64,000 nt of DNA from a virus (IMGVR_UViG_3300036944_001223:1-64000), one strand, 5' to 3'. Positions 1-8,316 are shown, counted from the first letter of the stretch. The notes: a model not told the origin generated them from the sequence alone. Translations and numbers: made by a program.

Positions 1-1499
1 GTTAACTCTTCCAGCGTCATTAATACTAATTCTTCCATTGGAGGGACCGGAGGCGGTGGCGGCGGCGCTGGAGGTGGCGCTTTCTTTTTCTGCCTTGACT
101 CATATACATGCTGAGCCCAGCTAGGCTTATAGCCACGTTCAGCGGCAATACGCTGTAAATCTTCAAGCGATTGAGCTTGACCAACTTGCGCTTTTTTCTT
201 TTTCTGATTCTGTAGCTTTTCCGCCATTTCCTGCGTGATTTCTACTAATTCACCGTCGACTTGCTCAAGCTTTCTAACTTTAACCTCATAAACATGACCG
301 CAGCCGGGGCATATAGGTAAAGGTTCGTGACAAAGGTAACACTTGGGGCATTGAACAATATCAACCGGCGCCTCTTTAGGTTTCTTTTTACCCTTTTTCT
401 TTTCACCCCAATCTAATGACCATTCCCGCTCTTGATCTGCAAACCCATGGCGCCGCCAAAGAGATCCATGATCTAAAACGTGGCAGACTTTTTTTACTGT
501 GCCATTTGGACTTGTATATGGCCTCAGCCCGCGCCCTACAACTTGCAGATACGAAGCTAGGGAAAGTGTTGGCCTGAGCAATATGATTGCGCTGATAGCC
601 GGACAATCAACCCCCTCGACCAAAATACCAACAAAGGTGACAACCTGAATCTCTCCAGTATCTAGCGCTTTCAAAACCTTATCGCGATATGGGCCGTCGT
701 GCTCTCCGCATAACATCACAGCTTTTATGCCATTTTCATTAAACGCCTCAGCTACGTGAGTAGCGTGCGCAATAGTAACGCACCAAGCAACTGCTGGCGC
801 ACCTGGGCAAATTTTTTGATATTGAGCAACGGCGTCGCCTGTGATCTTGGGCTTATCAACAACAGAGGCTAAAGCGTCAGTTTTATAATCGCCCATGCTG
901 GTTTTTATACCAGACAAATCTAATTCTTGCTCAGAACCATATACAACCGGACGAACAAGAAATTCGCGGGAAATTAAATTCCCCATTGACGCGCCTTTTA
1001 CCATGAAATCATAAACGCCACCATGTTCGCGCCCAAGCGGTTTATTATCAAGACGGACAGGCGAGCCAGTAACACCAAGCACTTTAGCATTAGGCCATTT
1101 TTCTAGGATTTTCAGGTAGCTTGTGGCCGCGGATAAATGAGCCTCATCTATGACAATGAGATCTGGCTCAAATTTTATATTATGCAGACGCCGTACCAAT
1201 GTTTGGACTGATCCTACTTGAACCAAGGCTTTTACGTTTGGAGTAAATCCGGCCATGATTATGCCGTGTTGAACGTCATAATCCCGCAGCTTTGATGATG
1301 CCTGTTTAATCAGTTGGTCTCGATGCGCTAAGATCAACACTTTTTTACCATTTTCAGCCACTGCTCTTGCAATGTAACTAAAAACGATGGTTTTACCCGC
1401 CCCAGTGCTGAGGACAAGTATTACTCTATTATGTTTCCTTAATGCCAACCTGACATTGCCTACGGCATCGTCTTGGTAATCACGTAAAACTACTGTCAT
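1..1499 (-). CDS. Superfamily 2 DEAD/DEAH helicase, C-terminus cut by window edge
   Basis: The reading frame opens with ATG at 1499 and is still open at base 1, so about 499 residues are visible and the C-terminus is missing. Residues 31-37 are STGAGKT (Walker A) and a DEAH box (VIDEAHL) follows near residue 120. The second RecA-like lobe ends in a VGRGLRP motif VI, as in phage type III-restriction-like/UvsW-type helicases. Four cysteine pairs near residue 385 (CPKC, CHEP, CPGC) form a zinc ribbon, and a Lys-rich then Pro-rich stretch follows (KKKAPPPAPPPPPP). Role: ATP-dependent duplex or fork remodelling during phage replication or recombination (family knowledge). It lies downstream of the small HTH gene on the same strand. 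Confidence 0.85.
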   Translation of the reverse strand, partial: MTVVLRDYQDDAVGNVRLALRKHNRVILVLSTGAGKTIVFSYIARAVAENGKKVLILAHRDQLIKQASSKLRDYDVQHGIIMAGFTPNVKALVQVGSVQTLVRRLHNIKFEPDLIVIDEAHLSAATSYLKILEKWPNAKVLGVTGSPVRLDNKPLGREHGGVYDFMVKGASMGNLISREFLVRPVVYGSEQELDLSGIKTSMGDYKTDALASVVDKPKITGDAVAQYQKICPGAPAVAWCVTIAHATHVAEAFNENGIKAVMLCGEHDGPYRDKVLKALDTGEIQVVTFVGILVEGVDCPAISAIILLRPTLSLASYLQVVGRGLRPYTSPNGTVKKVCHVLDHGSLWRRHGFADQEREWSLDWGEKKKGKKKPKEAPVDIVQCPKCYLCHEPLPICPGCGHVYEVKVRKLEQVDGELVEITQEMAEKLQNQKKKKAQVGQAQSLEDLQRIAAERGYKPSWAQHVYESRQKKKAPPPAPPPPPPVPPMEELVLMTLEEL

Positions 1500-1556
1500 A
1501 TATTAAAGCGCGGCTTTATGAATTGGCCCGCACCCCGTAAGTTAAATTGCATTAAA

Positions 1557-1772
1557 TTACTTAGCAGCATTCTCCGCAGCTACTACGGCTTTTTCCAGTT
1601 CGTCAATAGCACGAATTGACTTAGGGGCGCTTTTGCGCCAGCGGTCAGGCGTAGCTCTTGCTATACCAGCATCTCGGCACATATGAGTTAACGTTATGCC
1701 CGCGGCTCTAGCTCTGGACTCTAAGCTGTCCAGTTTAGCAAGAAAATCATCATAAAAGGTTTTCGGTTCCAT
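1557..1772 (-). CDS. Small helix-turn-helix DNA-binding protein
   Basis: 71 residues. The central stretch (GITLTHMCRDAGIARATPDR) has the spacing of a Cro/cI-type helix-turn-helix: a short helix, a GIA turn and a recognition helix with ATPDRWR. The protein is only about HTH-sized, with no dimerisation or protease domain, so it resembles Cro or an excisionase-like regulator more than a full repressor. It is transcribed divergently from the recombination operon at 1950. Both promoters in the intergenic gap carry a TCAAATTTG-type half palindrome at their start points, so it is the best local candidate for the operator-binding protein. That link is inference. Confidence 0.65.
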   Translation of the reverse strand: MEPKTFYDDFLAKLDSLESRARAAGITLTHMCRDAGIARATPDRWRKSAPKSIRAIDELEKAVVAAENAAK

Positions 1773-1785
1773 ATATAGGTCCTGT

Positions 1786-1830
1786 TTTCAAATTTGGTTA
1801 AGAGTATCTTATTTGATTAAACAAAGTCAA
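1786..1830 (-). promoter_or_regulatory. Promoter and operator-like site for the HTH gene
   Basis: On the minus strand TTGACT (1830-1825), a 16-base spacer and GATACT (1808-1803) form a sigma70-like promoter. The partial palindrome TTTCAAATTTGGTT (1786-1799) covers the expected start point. It matches the operator family described at 54129, 62468 and 44658. Confidence 0.5.
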
Positions 1831-1889
1831 AGGAGAAATGATGACGGTACATTATCCCAGTAAATTGTAGTTATTTTCAATATACAGTA

Positions 1890-1937
1890 TTGCGCGTTAA
1901 TCTTTTTTGATGCTAGAATCATGTCTCAAATTCGATT
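1890..1937 (+). promoter_or_regulatory. Promoter and operator-like site for the recombination operon
   Basis: TTGCGC (1890-1895), an 18-base spacer and TAGAAT (1914-1919) form a sigma70-like promoter about 30 bases upstream of the ATG at 1950. TCTCAAATTCGATT (1924-1937) over the start point matches 10 of 14 positions of the GCTCAAATTTGAGC consensus. Confidence 0.5.
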
Positions 1938-1949
1938 AGGGCGTTAATT

Positions 1950-2963
1950 ATGGAACTTCATGGGTTAGTTGATTTAACTAATGAGCAGTATCACAAAGGG
2001 CCGGGCATAAGCAAATCTATGCTAGATACCATAGCGCCCGAGTTAGAAGGTACTCCGCTAAATTATTGGGATAACTACATTAATGAAGATAGAGAAGAAC
2101 GCGAGTATAAACATTGCTTCTCAATCGGCGACGGTACCCACAAAATAGTCCTAGAGCCAGGAACATTTGAAAAAACCTATGCAGTCGGTTTTGATAAAAA
2201 AGCTTACCCTGACGCACTAGATACCATTGCAGAAATGAAAGCTGAATTATCAAAACTGAACTATGCCGTTAGTGGTTCTCGTCAGGAATTGGCAGAGCGG
2301 CTGCTTTATGAGCTCGAGTTTCCTCGTGAACGATTGATGTGGTTTCTTGAAAAAGATCACGTTAAATCAATGGAAAACAAAATAGCAATTAAGGCTGACG
2401 AGTACAAAGATATGGCCAACAGTCTGAAGGCCATTCATCGCGATTATTATGCACATAACCTGCTAGAAAATTGCTACGTTGAGCAATCGTTTTTTGTTAC
2501 AACTCGAGAAATCATCCTTGATCCAATAACTCAAGAGGTGATTGATGTTGTTGATGTGCTTCGAAAATGCCGTACCGATGCAATCACTCATAACGGCAAG
2601 GTTATTGTCGATCTAAAAACAACTGAAGATGTTAGTCAGATCGGATTCGGCAAAACAATAGCCAAACGTCGATACCATGTACAAGCGGCATGGTACCTAG
2701 ACATTATGTATTTACTGTTCGGCGATGACGCACCAACTCAATTTGCATTTATCGCAGCTCAGAAAAAACGGCCATATGATGTTGGTGTTTATTATCTCAC
2801 CAAAGAGCAAATCCAGCTTGGACGCATGATTTATCAGCGCGACCTTAACCAGATTTTAATTTGTCAGCACGAAGGCCATTGGCCGGGCGCAACTAATGGC
2901 CAAATAATGAAAGCGGAGCTCCCTTACTGGGAAATGAGAAAACTAACTGAGGGCGTGATATGA
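1950..2963 (+). CDS. RecE/exonuclease VIII-like PD-(D/E)XK nuclease
   Basis: 337 residues. The N-terminal pattern (YHKGPGISKSMLD) is typical of the RecE C-terminal nuclease family. The catalytic core is near residues 205-240: CRTDAI, then VIVDLKTTEDVS giving the D...DxK signature, followed by YHVQAAWYLD, the conserved Q/Y helix. Role: 5'-3' double-strand exonuclease that makes single-stranded tails for annealing. A single-strand annealing candidate (4699) and a Rad50-like ATPase (3322) lie in the same operon, which fits a phage recombination module. A GGGCG ribosome site precedes the ATG. The stop overlaps the next gene (ATGA). Confidence 0.85.
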   Translation: MELHGLVDLTNEQYHKGPGISKSMLDTIAPELEGTPLNYWDNYINEDREEREYKHCFSIGDGTHKIVLEPGTFEKTYAVGFDKKAYPDALDTIAEMKAELSKLNYAVSGSRQELAERLLYELEFPRERLMWFLEKDHVKSMENKIAIKADEYKDMANSLKAIHRDYYAHNLLENCYVEQSFFVTTREIILDPITQEVIDVVDVLRKCRTDAITHNGKVIVDLKTTEDVSQIGFGKTIAKRRYHVQAAWYLDIMYLLFGDDAPTQFAFIAAQKKRPYDVGVYYLTKEQIQLGRMIYQRDLNQILICQHEGHWPGATNGQIMKAELPYWEMRKLTEGVI

Positions 2964-3319
2964 GTAATTTATCAGCGACTGAAAGAGAGTGGATTGATAA
3001 AGGCAAAAAATGCGGCGCCAGCCTGACATTATTGTCTTATTGCACAGGGCGCTACATGATGCAAGGCGAGCCATACACTCACCCTAAAAGCATTGATGAG
3101 TTAAGCCGTTGTAGACTTCTTTTAGAAGATGTTCCTGACTTAAAAAGCTGTTTTCCTCGGGTGGCTAGCGCCTCGCTAGAATGGTCTGAGTTTGTTTTGT
3201 TTTGGGATGATCTTTGCATCATCCATGATCTAGAAAATCCAGATTGGCGCATATCGGCAAACCCGACACCAAAAACAGTAAAAATGTTAAACAGCATACT
3301 GAACAGAGAGAGAACGTAA
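2960..3319 (+). CDS. Unknown phage protein, paralogue of the gene at 51046
   Basis: 119 residues, translationally coupled to the exonuclease by a 4-base ATGA overlap. I recognise no function. Its core, about residues 44-90 (RCRLLLEDVPDLKSCFP, then W..F...WDDLC), aligns with RCKALVDEVPQIKEAFP...WDELC in the 148-residue protein at 51046-51492. The window therefore carries two divergent members of one family, one in each early block. The protein is soluble, with no membrane segment. The next gene starts just 2 bases after its stop. Confidence 0.7.
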   Translation: MSNLSATEREWIDKGKKCGASLTLLSYCTGRYMMQGEPYTHPKSIDELSRCRLLLEDVPDLKSCFPRVASASLEWSEFVLFWDDLCIIHDLENPDWRISANPTPKTVKMLNSILNRERT

Positions 3320-3321
3320 TC

Positions 3322-4641
3322 ATGCAAATTGCTCAACTAACTATTCGAAACATACTCGGCTGCAAATCGCTAGAGTTTAGCCCCGGCAACTTTAATGAAA
3401 TTAGCGGGCAAAATGGCGCAGGCAAAACATCCGTCCTTGAAGCCATTAAAGCGGCAGTTGGCTCCGGTCATGACGCGACGTTATTGCATCGCGGCGCTGA
3501 AGATGGCGAAATTGTTCTGGTATTGGATAACGGTGATCAAATTCGCCGCAGGATAACTCCAAGTGCCAGTAAAACCGAAGTAACTCAAGGCGGAGTGAAA
3601 GCCAAACGTCCTACTGACGTTATTAAGCAGTTAACTGATCTAGTTTCAATTAACCCTATTGATTTCCTACGTGCCCCAAAAAAAGACCGTGTTCGCGTCT
3701 TGCTTGAGACTATGCCTCTTGAGGCTGACATTGAGTACCTGAAAAAAATTACTCGTATAAACGTGCAAGCGGAGCCCGGCATTCACGCGCTTGATGTGAT
3801 CGATAAAGTGGCAAAAATCGTTTATGACGATCGCACTGGCACAAACCGAGCTATAAAAGAAAAAGAGTCCACAATTAACCAGATGAATCTGGCCTTACCT
3901 GAAGCTCCTGCCGGAGTTGACGGGTCTGAAGCAGAGATAAATGAGGCAGTTGCTCAAGCTTATCAAGCAAAAGAAGCTGAAATGGCTCGCATTCAGGATA
4001 AGCTTGAGGGGATACGAAAAGATTCTCAGGCAGTGGTCGATAGTATACGTGCTAAGGCGCAAGAGGCTATCGACGCCATTAAAAATCAAGCGACTATTGA
4101 CGCTGAAAATGAGCGCAAAAAATTAGCTGATATAGAACAAAAAGCGGCTACTCAACGCGATCGCAAGCTGGAACAGTTCACGGCCGAAGTTGCCCCATAC
4201 CAGCAATCACTGGCTATCATTCGGGCTAATCGTGAAAACGTAGCTAAACGTGAGCAGGGATTAGATACTGTTAAAAAAATGGAAGTGGAGCTTGACGATC
4301 TGAAGCAAGACGAGCTAGCTCAAACCAAATCACTGGCTGACATTAACAATTACAAATTGCAGCTGTTAGATAGCCTACCGATCCCCGGCTTAGTTGTTCG
4401 TGATGGTGAAATATACCGTGACGATATCCACTTTGATCGACTGAATACAGCTCAACAAGTGCAAATCGCCGTGGAAATTGCCAAAATGCGAGCTGGAGAC
4501 CTTGGCCTTATTTGCGTAGATGGGCTTGAGTTGTTAGATAAAGACGCTTTTGAGCAGTTCAAAGTGAAAGCGCTTGAGTCTGGATTACAGTTATTTGTAA
4601 CCCGAGTTTCAGATGACGACTTTGCTGTAAAAGCAGAGTAA
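3322..4641 (+). CDS. SbcC/Rad50-like AAA ATPase with coiled coil
   Basis: The ATG at 3322 (MQIAQLTIRNILGC) is chosen over an in-frame ATG at 3244 that lies inside the preceding gene; a GAGAGAGAA stretch precedes 3322. The product has 439 residues. The N-terminal SMC-type fold has Walker A GQNGAGKTS at about residues 28-36. The middle (about 180-340) is rich in A/K/E/Q heptads, a coiled coil much shorter than SbcC's. The C-terminal Walker B region reads LICVDGLELLD, with Gly where a catalytic Glu is usual. Family role: DNA end tethering or repair together with a nuclease. No SbcD partner is present, and the RecE-like nuclease upstream may be its functional partner. Confidence 0.75.
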   Translation: MQIAQLTIRNILGCKSLEFSPGNFNEISGQNGAGKTSVLEAIKAAVGSGHDATLLHRGAEDGEIVLVLDNGDQIRRRITPSASKTEVTQGGVKAKRPTDVIKQLTDLVSINPIDFLRAPKKDRVRVLLETMPLEADIEYLKKITRINVQAEPGIHALDVIDKVAKIVYDDRTGTNRAIKEKESTINQMNLALPEAPAGVDGSEAEINEAVAQAYQAKEAEMARIQDKLEGIRKDSQAVVDSIRAKAQEAIDAIKNQATIDAENERKKLADIEQKAATQRDRKLEQFTAEVAPYQQSLAIIRANRENVAKREQGLDTVKKMEVELDDLKQDELAQTKSLADINNYKLQLLDSLPIPGLVVRDGEIYRDDIHFDRLNTAQQVQIAVEIAKMRAGDLGLICVDGLELLDKDAFEQFKVKALESGLQLFVTRVSDDDFAVKAE

Positions 4642-4654
4642 TACTATAACCCTA

Positions 4655-4677
4655 TCCGCGTCATTATCTGGCGCGGA
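4655..4677 (+). other. Intercistronic hairpin without U-tract
   Basis: TCCGCG and CGCGGA pair across an 11-base loop between the ATPase and the next gene. No U run follows, so this is more likely an mRNA processing or stability hairpin than a terminator. Confidence 0.4.
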
Positions 4678-4698
4678 CAATAAATATCAGGAAATATT

Positions 4699-5826
4699 AT
4701 GAGTAATAATAATTTACCAGTACAACAAGCACAAACTAATGGCATGATTGCTCAGTTTAATCAAAATGCTGGCATGCCGGCTAGTATCAATGCTGGTTCT
4801 GTCTCAATTGAATCAGAGCGAGCGATTGCAGAAGCCCGCGGGCAAATGCAATTATCAAAAATGTTCCCGCGCGATCTAACCAAAGCTCATTCCGAGCTCA
4901 TGACAGCGTGCAAATCAAAATCCTTTGCTGGTGCCGCATTCTATAGCGTTCCTCGCGCTGGCGGAGCTGTTACAGGCCCTAGCATTCGATTAGCGGAAGA
5001 GATCGCTCGAGTGGTCGGCAATTTTCAATACGGTCATCGCGAATTAAGCCGAGATGATCACAAGTCTGAAATTGAAGTGTTCGCTTGGGATGTTGAAAAC
5101 AATAACCGCAGCCTGCGTCAGCTTACAGTCATGCACGTTATTGACACGAAGCAAGGCCCAAGACCGTGCCGAGATCAAAAAGACATTGATGATAAGATCA
5201 GTAACGTAGCATCTAAGCAGGTTCGTGGGCGAATTCTCGCGCTGATCCCTAAATGGCTTCTTGAAGATGCCATCCTTGAGTGCCGTCGCACATTAACGGG
5301 TAACAACGATGAGCCGCTGGAAGTTCGCGTCAGAAAGATGACTCAGGCATTCATCAAGTACGGTGTAAACGTTGAGCATTTAGAAGCTTATTTGGGCCAT
5401 AAAGTATCTGATATTTTAGTGGATGAATTAGTTGATCTGCAAGGTGTCTATAATGCCCTAAAAGAAGGGGCAAAACCATCTGAGTATTTTAACTCAAAAG
5501 AGGAAGCCGATGCCGATGACGACGCTGCCAATATCATTAAGAACGCAGCTAAAACCTCTGCCAAGGCATCTGCACCGCAAAATGCAGCACCCGTAACAGC
5601 AGCAAAAAAAGCTGCGGCACCAGCTGCGGCACAAAAGCGCAAGTCTCCTGAGCCAGAAGTGGAACAATTAGCTGCTAACAGTGAAGTTGTTGAGCAAAAA
5701 ACTGTCGTAAATGAAGCTAAAGCAAAAAAAGAGCCTGAACCTGAGCTCGAGCCTGAACCTGAACAAGTAACTACTGAAGCAGCAACAACTGAACAGCAAG
5801 AAGAGGAAGAAGAAGATCTGTTTTAA
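4699..5826 (+). CDS. Phage recombination-associated protein, putative ssDNA-annealing protein
   Basis: 375 residues with an AGGAAA ribosome site. Residues about 60-200 hold the conserved phage block with GPSIRLAEEIARVVGN, IEVFAWDVE and RGRILALIPKWLLEDA. Proteins of this type recur beside phage PD-(D/E)XK exonucleases. The genetic position suggests a RecT/Rad52-like annealing role, but I cannot confirm the fold. From about residue 275 the protein is low-complexity (Ala/Lys, then alternating Glu-Pro) and ends EEEEEDLF. That acidic, hydrophobic tip resembles SSB C-termini or clamp-binding peptides. Alternative: a conserved phage protein of other function. Confidence 0.6.
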   Translation: MSNNNLPVQQAQTNGMIAQFNQNAGMPASINAGSVSIESERAIAEARGQMQLSKMFPRDLTKAHSELMTACKSKSFAGAAFYSVPRAGGAVTGPSIRLAEEIARVVGNFQYGHRELSRDDHKSEIEVFAWDVENNNRSLRQLTVMHVIDTKQGPRPCRDQKDIDDKISNVASKQVRGRILALIPKWLLEDAILECRRTLTGNNDEPLEVRVRKMTQAFIKYGVNVEHLEAYLGHKVSDILVDELVDLQGVYNALKEGAKPSEYFNSKEEADADDDAANIIKNAAKTSAKASAPQNAAPVTAAKKAAAPAAAQKRKSPEPEVEQLAANSEVVEQKTVVNEAKAKKEPEPELEPEPEQVTTEAATTEQQEEEEEDLF

Positions 5827-5840
5827 CATTACAGCATATC

Positions 5841-5864
5841 AGAACGCTAGATAACTAGCGTTCT
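5841..5864 (+). other. Perfect 10-bp intercistronic hairpin
   Basis: AGAACGCTAG and CTAGCGTTCT flank an ATAA loop between the annealing-protein gene and the HU gene. No U-tract follows, so it may act as an RNA processing or attenuation structure or as a palindromic protein site. Confidence 0.5.
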
Positions 5865-5899
5865 ATATAACTCCCAGAAATTAAAAGGTAAATAACGCC

Positions 5900-6172
5900 A
5901 TGAATAAAAATGACTTAGTAAAACTCACCGCTATAAATACTGGAGCAACGATTAAAGCAACCGACGAAACAATTTCGTCTTTTATTGACGAAATCAACTC
6001 AGCGCTTAAAAGCGGTGATGAAGTTAGAGTTTCTGGCCTAGGCACTTTCAATGTATCAGAACGTGCAGCCCGCAAAGGCCGCAACCCCAGCACTGGCGCA
6101 CCAATGGATTTCCCCGCCAGTAAAAATGTAAAATTTAAGGCGGCTCAGTCGCTTAAAGATGCCGTAAAATAA
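5900..6172 (+). CDS. HU-family DNA-binding protein
   Basis: 90 residues, the usual HU length. The family pattern is clear throughout: MNKNDLVKLTA start, GDEVRVSGLGTFNV at residues 38-51, the RKGRNPSTG beta-arm at about 57-65, and VKFKAAQSLKDAVK at the end. Role: bends and compacts DNA and assists recombination or integration complexes. An AAAAGGTAA ribosome site precedes the ATG. A strong terminator follows immediately, so it is the last gene of the first recombination transcript. A phage-borne HU could serve the integrase encoded 0.9 kb downstream (inference). Confidence 0.95.
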   Translation: MNKNDLVKLTAINTGATIKATDETISSFIDEINSALKSGDEVRVSGLGTFNVSERAARKGRNPSTGAPMDFPASKNVKFKAAQSLKDAVK

Positions 6173-6190
6173 TAAAATTTCATTAAATTA

Positions 6191-6219
6191 AAGGCAGACT
6201 TATCTGCCTTTTTTCTTTT
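6191..6219 (+). terminator. Intrinsic terminator after the HU gene
   Basis: AAGGCAGA and TCTGCCTT form a stem with a CTTA loop, followed directly by TTTTTCTTTT. Confidence 0.9.
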
Positions 6220-6231
6220 GAGGAATTCACT

Positions 6232-6984
6232 GTGAAAGCATTAGATATAAAATCCGCGCTTAGAGCTCGATTTTCAGGTCAAGAATGGGCTATATTTTTT
6301 GAGGTAGCCGACGCTTCCGGCTCTGGAAATAAACGCTATGCCGACGCGGTAGCAATGAACCTGTGGCCGTCACGCGGATTAGAACTTCATGGTTTTGAGA
6401 TAAAAGTTAGCCGCTCTGACTGGTTAAGTGAGCTTAAGAACCCAGCAAAATCTGAGCCTGTTCAAAAGTATTGCGATCGTTGGTGGATAATTTGCCCGTC
6501 TGGAATTATTAAGCCTGGTGAGTTACCGCCAACATGGGGCCATTATGAAATCTCAGATAGCGGCCAAATCACTGAAAAAGTTAAAGCGCCAAAATTAGAG
6601 CCAATTGATGCCACCCGCGGCTTTATAGCCTCTTTACTGCGTCGAGCAGGATCAGTTGATACGGCTGAGGTATCCAACCTAGTTGAAAAGAGAATTGATA
6701 AAATAAGGTCTGAAGATAAGGAGCATATTGACAGAGAGATAAAGAGGCGCAGCGCTAAAGCTACTGCTCTTCTGGAAAAGGTGGCTTATATCAAGCTGCA
6801 TACCGGAATCGATCTACTTACCTACCAAATGCCTGAAGATGTTGCTTCTGCAATAAAACTGGTTATTGATAGCGGAGTATTTGAAACGTATACAGGGCTG
6901 TCAAATTTAACTGATCATGTTCAAAAAATGGCTGACAAACTAAAAGATGCAATGAAAGAGATGAAAGTTAAACCATCTCGTTAA
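6232..6984 (+). CDS. MmcB-like PD-(D/E)XK family protein
   Basis: 250 residues from a GTG start; TGAGG precedes it by 8 bases and no earlier start fits after the terminator. Residues 25-90 hold KRYADAVAMNLWPSRG, GFEIKVSRSDWLSEL and YCDRWWIICP, the pattern of the MmcB/DUF-type restriction-like nuclease fold with D...ExK residues. The C-terminal half is helical and charged. In bacteria MmcB is tied to DNA repair; phage versions are common and their substrate is uncertain. It lies between two terminators, so it needs readthrough or its own promoter. Confidence 0.7.
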   Translation: MKALDIKSALRARFSGQEWAIFFEVADASGSGNKRYADAVAMNLWPSRGLELHGFEIKVSRSDWLSELKNPAKSEPVQKYCDRWWIICPSGIIKPGELPPTWGHYEISDSGQITEKVKAPKLEPIDATRGFIASLLRRAGSVDTAEVSNLVEKRIDKIRSEDKEHIDREIKRRSAKATALLEKVAYIKLHTGIDLLTYQMPEDVASAIKLVIDSGVFETYTGLSNLTDHVQKMADKLKDAMKEMKVKPSR

Positions 6985-7022
6985 TCATTTTTGATTGACT
7001 CGTTATCTAAAAATGACTAAAG

Positions 7023-7057
7023 TGGCATTTAATGATTTACATTGAATGCCATTTTTT
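7023..7057 (+). terminator. Intrinsic terminator before the integrase
   Basis: TGGCATTTAATG pairs with CATTGAATGCCA (12 bp with one U-G wobble) across an ATTTA loop, followed by TTTTTT. An in-frame ATG at 7046 lies inside this stem, which argues against it as the integrase start. Confidence 0.85.
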
Positions 7058-7075
7058 ATGGGCGGAGCTAATCAA

Positions 7076-8263
7076 ATGCCGAAATTAACTAAAACACTGA
7101 TTGATAATTTAAAGCCTGCTGGCTTAGAACAATGGATATGGGATACCGAGCTGGAAGGATTCGGGATCAGAATTCAGGCGTCAGGCAGAAAAGTTTATGT
7201 TATTCGGTACCGAGTTAAAAATGCCAATAAAACTCAACGCAAACAAAACATTGCTCGTTGTAGCGATATTCCTCCTGAAAAAGCAAGAGAGCTGGCCCGT
7301 AAAGTTTTTGCCCAAGTTGCTGAGGGCCTAGATCCTGTTATGGAGCGAAAAAACAAAGTAGAAGCCCCAACTATCAGTGAGATGTGCGACCGCTTCTTAA
7401 AAGAGCACTCACGGCCGTTCAAAAAGCCTCGCAGCGTTGAGCATGACGAAAGTAAAATTAAAAATTACATTAAGCCTCTGGCTGGCGAGCGTAAAGTGGC
7501 GGAGTTTACTAAGGCCGACGTGCTCACGATTCATGGCAGCCTATCAGACAAGCCTGCGACTGCTAACCAAGTATTGGCATTACTCAGCAAGGCATTTAAC
7601 TTAGCTGAAGATTGGGGATGGCGAGAGCAGGGTTCTAATCCTTGTCGTCGAATTAAAAAGTACAAAATTAATGAGCGAGAGCTAATTTTAACTACTCCGC
7701 AAATTAAAGCGTTAAGCAACGCCTTAATATCACTAGAGACCGAAAATAAAATTACTCAGCCAATGGTAAATTTAGTTCGTTTGTTAATGCTGACCGGCTG
7801 TCGATTAAGAGAGATCATGCATGCAAAACTGTCTTGGGTTGATCATGAGCGCTCGCTACTTATATTGCCAGACTCTAAAGTGGGGCAACGAAAGATCCCG
7901 CTAGCTCCGCTTGCAATGGATATCATTAATTCAATACCGGATGGTGAGTGGATGATCCCTAGCAGAGTTAATGGGATCCCTATGGACTCACCCTACAAAG
8001 AGTGGTCAGCGATAAAATCTGCTGCTGATTTGCCTGCAGAGCTAAGATTGCATGACCTACGGCATACTGCGGGCTCACTTGGCCATATGGCTGGGCTCAC
8101 TCAGCAGCAGATTGCGACGCTTTTAGGACATAAGCAGATAAGCACAACAGCTAGGTACCTTCACGGCTACCACGGTGATGGTGAGCGCATAGCTGAGACT
8201 GTTAGTAACGTCATCTCGCTGGCTTGGAGCAATCCAGCAGCTAAATTGGTCGCTGCTATTTAG
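7076..8263 (+). CDS. int: Tyrosine integrase, P4-type
   Basis: 395 residues from ATG 7076 (MPKLTKTLIDNLKP), chosen because GGGCGGAGC precedes it and upstream starts fall in a terminator. N-terminus: DUF4102-type arm-binding domain (IWDTELEGFGIRIQASGRKVYV). Middle: SAM-like core-binding domain with FLKEHSR. C-terminal catalytic domain: TGCRLREI (first Arg), LRLHDLRHTAG (HxxR), LLGHKQ (His) and ARYLHG (Tyr nucleophile). The catalytic set is complete, so the enzyme should be active. It integrates and excises phage DNA, which makes this a temperate phage. I see no tRNA-like attachment core next to it. Confidence 0.95.
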   Translation: MPKLTKTLIDNLKPAGLEQWIWDTELEGFGIRIQASGRKVYVIRYRVKNANKTQRKQNIARCSDIPPEKARELARKVFAQVAEGLDPVMERKNKVEAPTISEMCDRFLKEHSRPFKKPRSVEHDESKIKNYIKPLAGERKVAEFTKADVLTIHGSLSDKPATANQVLALLSKAFNLAEDWGWREQGSNPCRRIKKYKINERELILTTPQIKALSNALISLETENKITQPMVNLVRLLMLTGCRLREIMHAKLSWVDHERSLLILPDSKVGQRKIPLAPLAMDIINSIPDGEWMIPSRVNGIPMDSPYKEWSAIKSAADLPAELRLHDLRHTAGSLGHMAGLTQQQIATLLGHKQISTTARYLHGYHGDGERIAETVSNVISLAWSNPAAKLVAAI

Positions 8264-8271
8264 TCGTGATA
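8262..8271 (+). promoter_or_regulatory. GTCGTGAT motif copy 9 (plus strand)
   Basis: AGTCGTGATA overlaps the integrase TAG stop. It is the only copy in plus orientation and lies upstream of the plus-strand TraR-like gene; an intrinsic terminator at 8288 follows it. See the finding on the late motif. Confidence 0.5.
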
Positions 8272-8287
8272 GCATTATTTTTAAATC

Positions 8288-8316
8288 AAGCCCTAATCAG
8301 GGCTTCTTTTTTATTT
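8288..8316 (+). terminator. Intrinsic terminator after the integrase
   Basis: AAGCCCT and AGGGCTT form a stem around an AATC loop, followed by CTTTTTTATTTT. Confidence 0.9.

Noticed and set aside
3244-3321. In-frame ATG at 3244 as the start of the Rad50-like gene
   Set aside because: It lies deep in the preceding gene and adds 26 residues before the conserved MQIAQLTIRN start; 3322 has a ribosome site.
5448-5642. Minus-strand hydrophobic reading frame opposite the annealing-protein tail
   Set aside because: An artefact of Ala-rich codons on the real strand.
7046-7075. ATG at 7046 as the integrase start
   Set aside because: It falls in the stem of a strong terminator, and the conserved arm-domain start MPKLTKTLID begins at 7076.
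6985-7075. Phage attachment site beside the integrase
   Set aside because: I see no tRNA-like or other recognisable core; a host junction would be needed.
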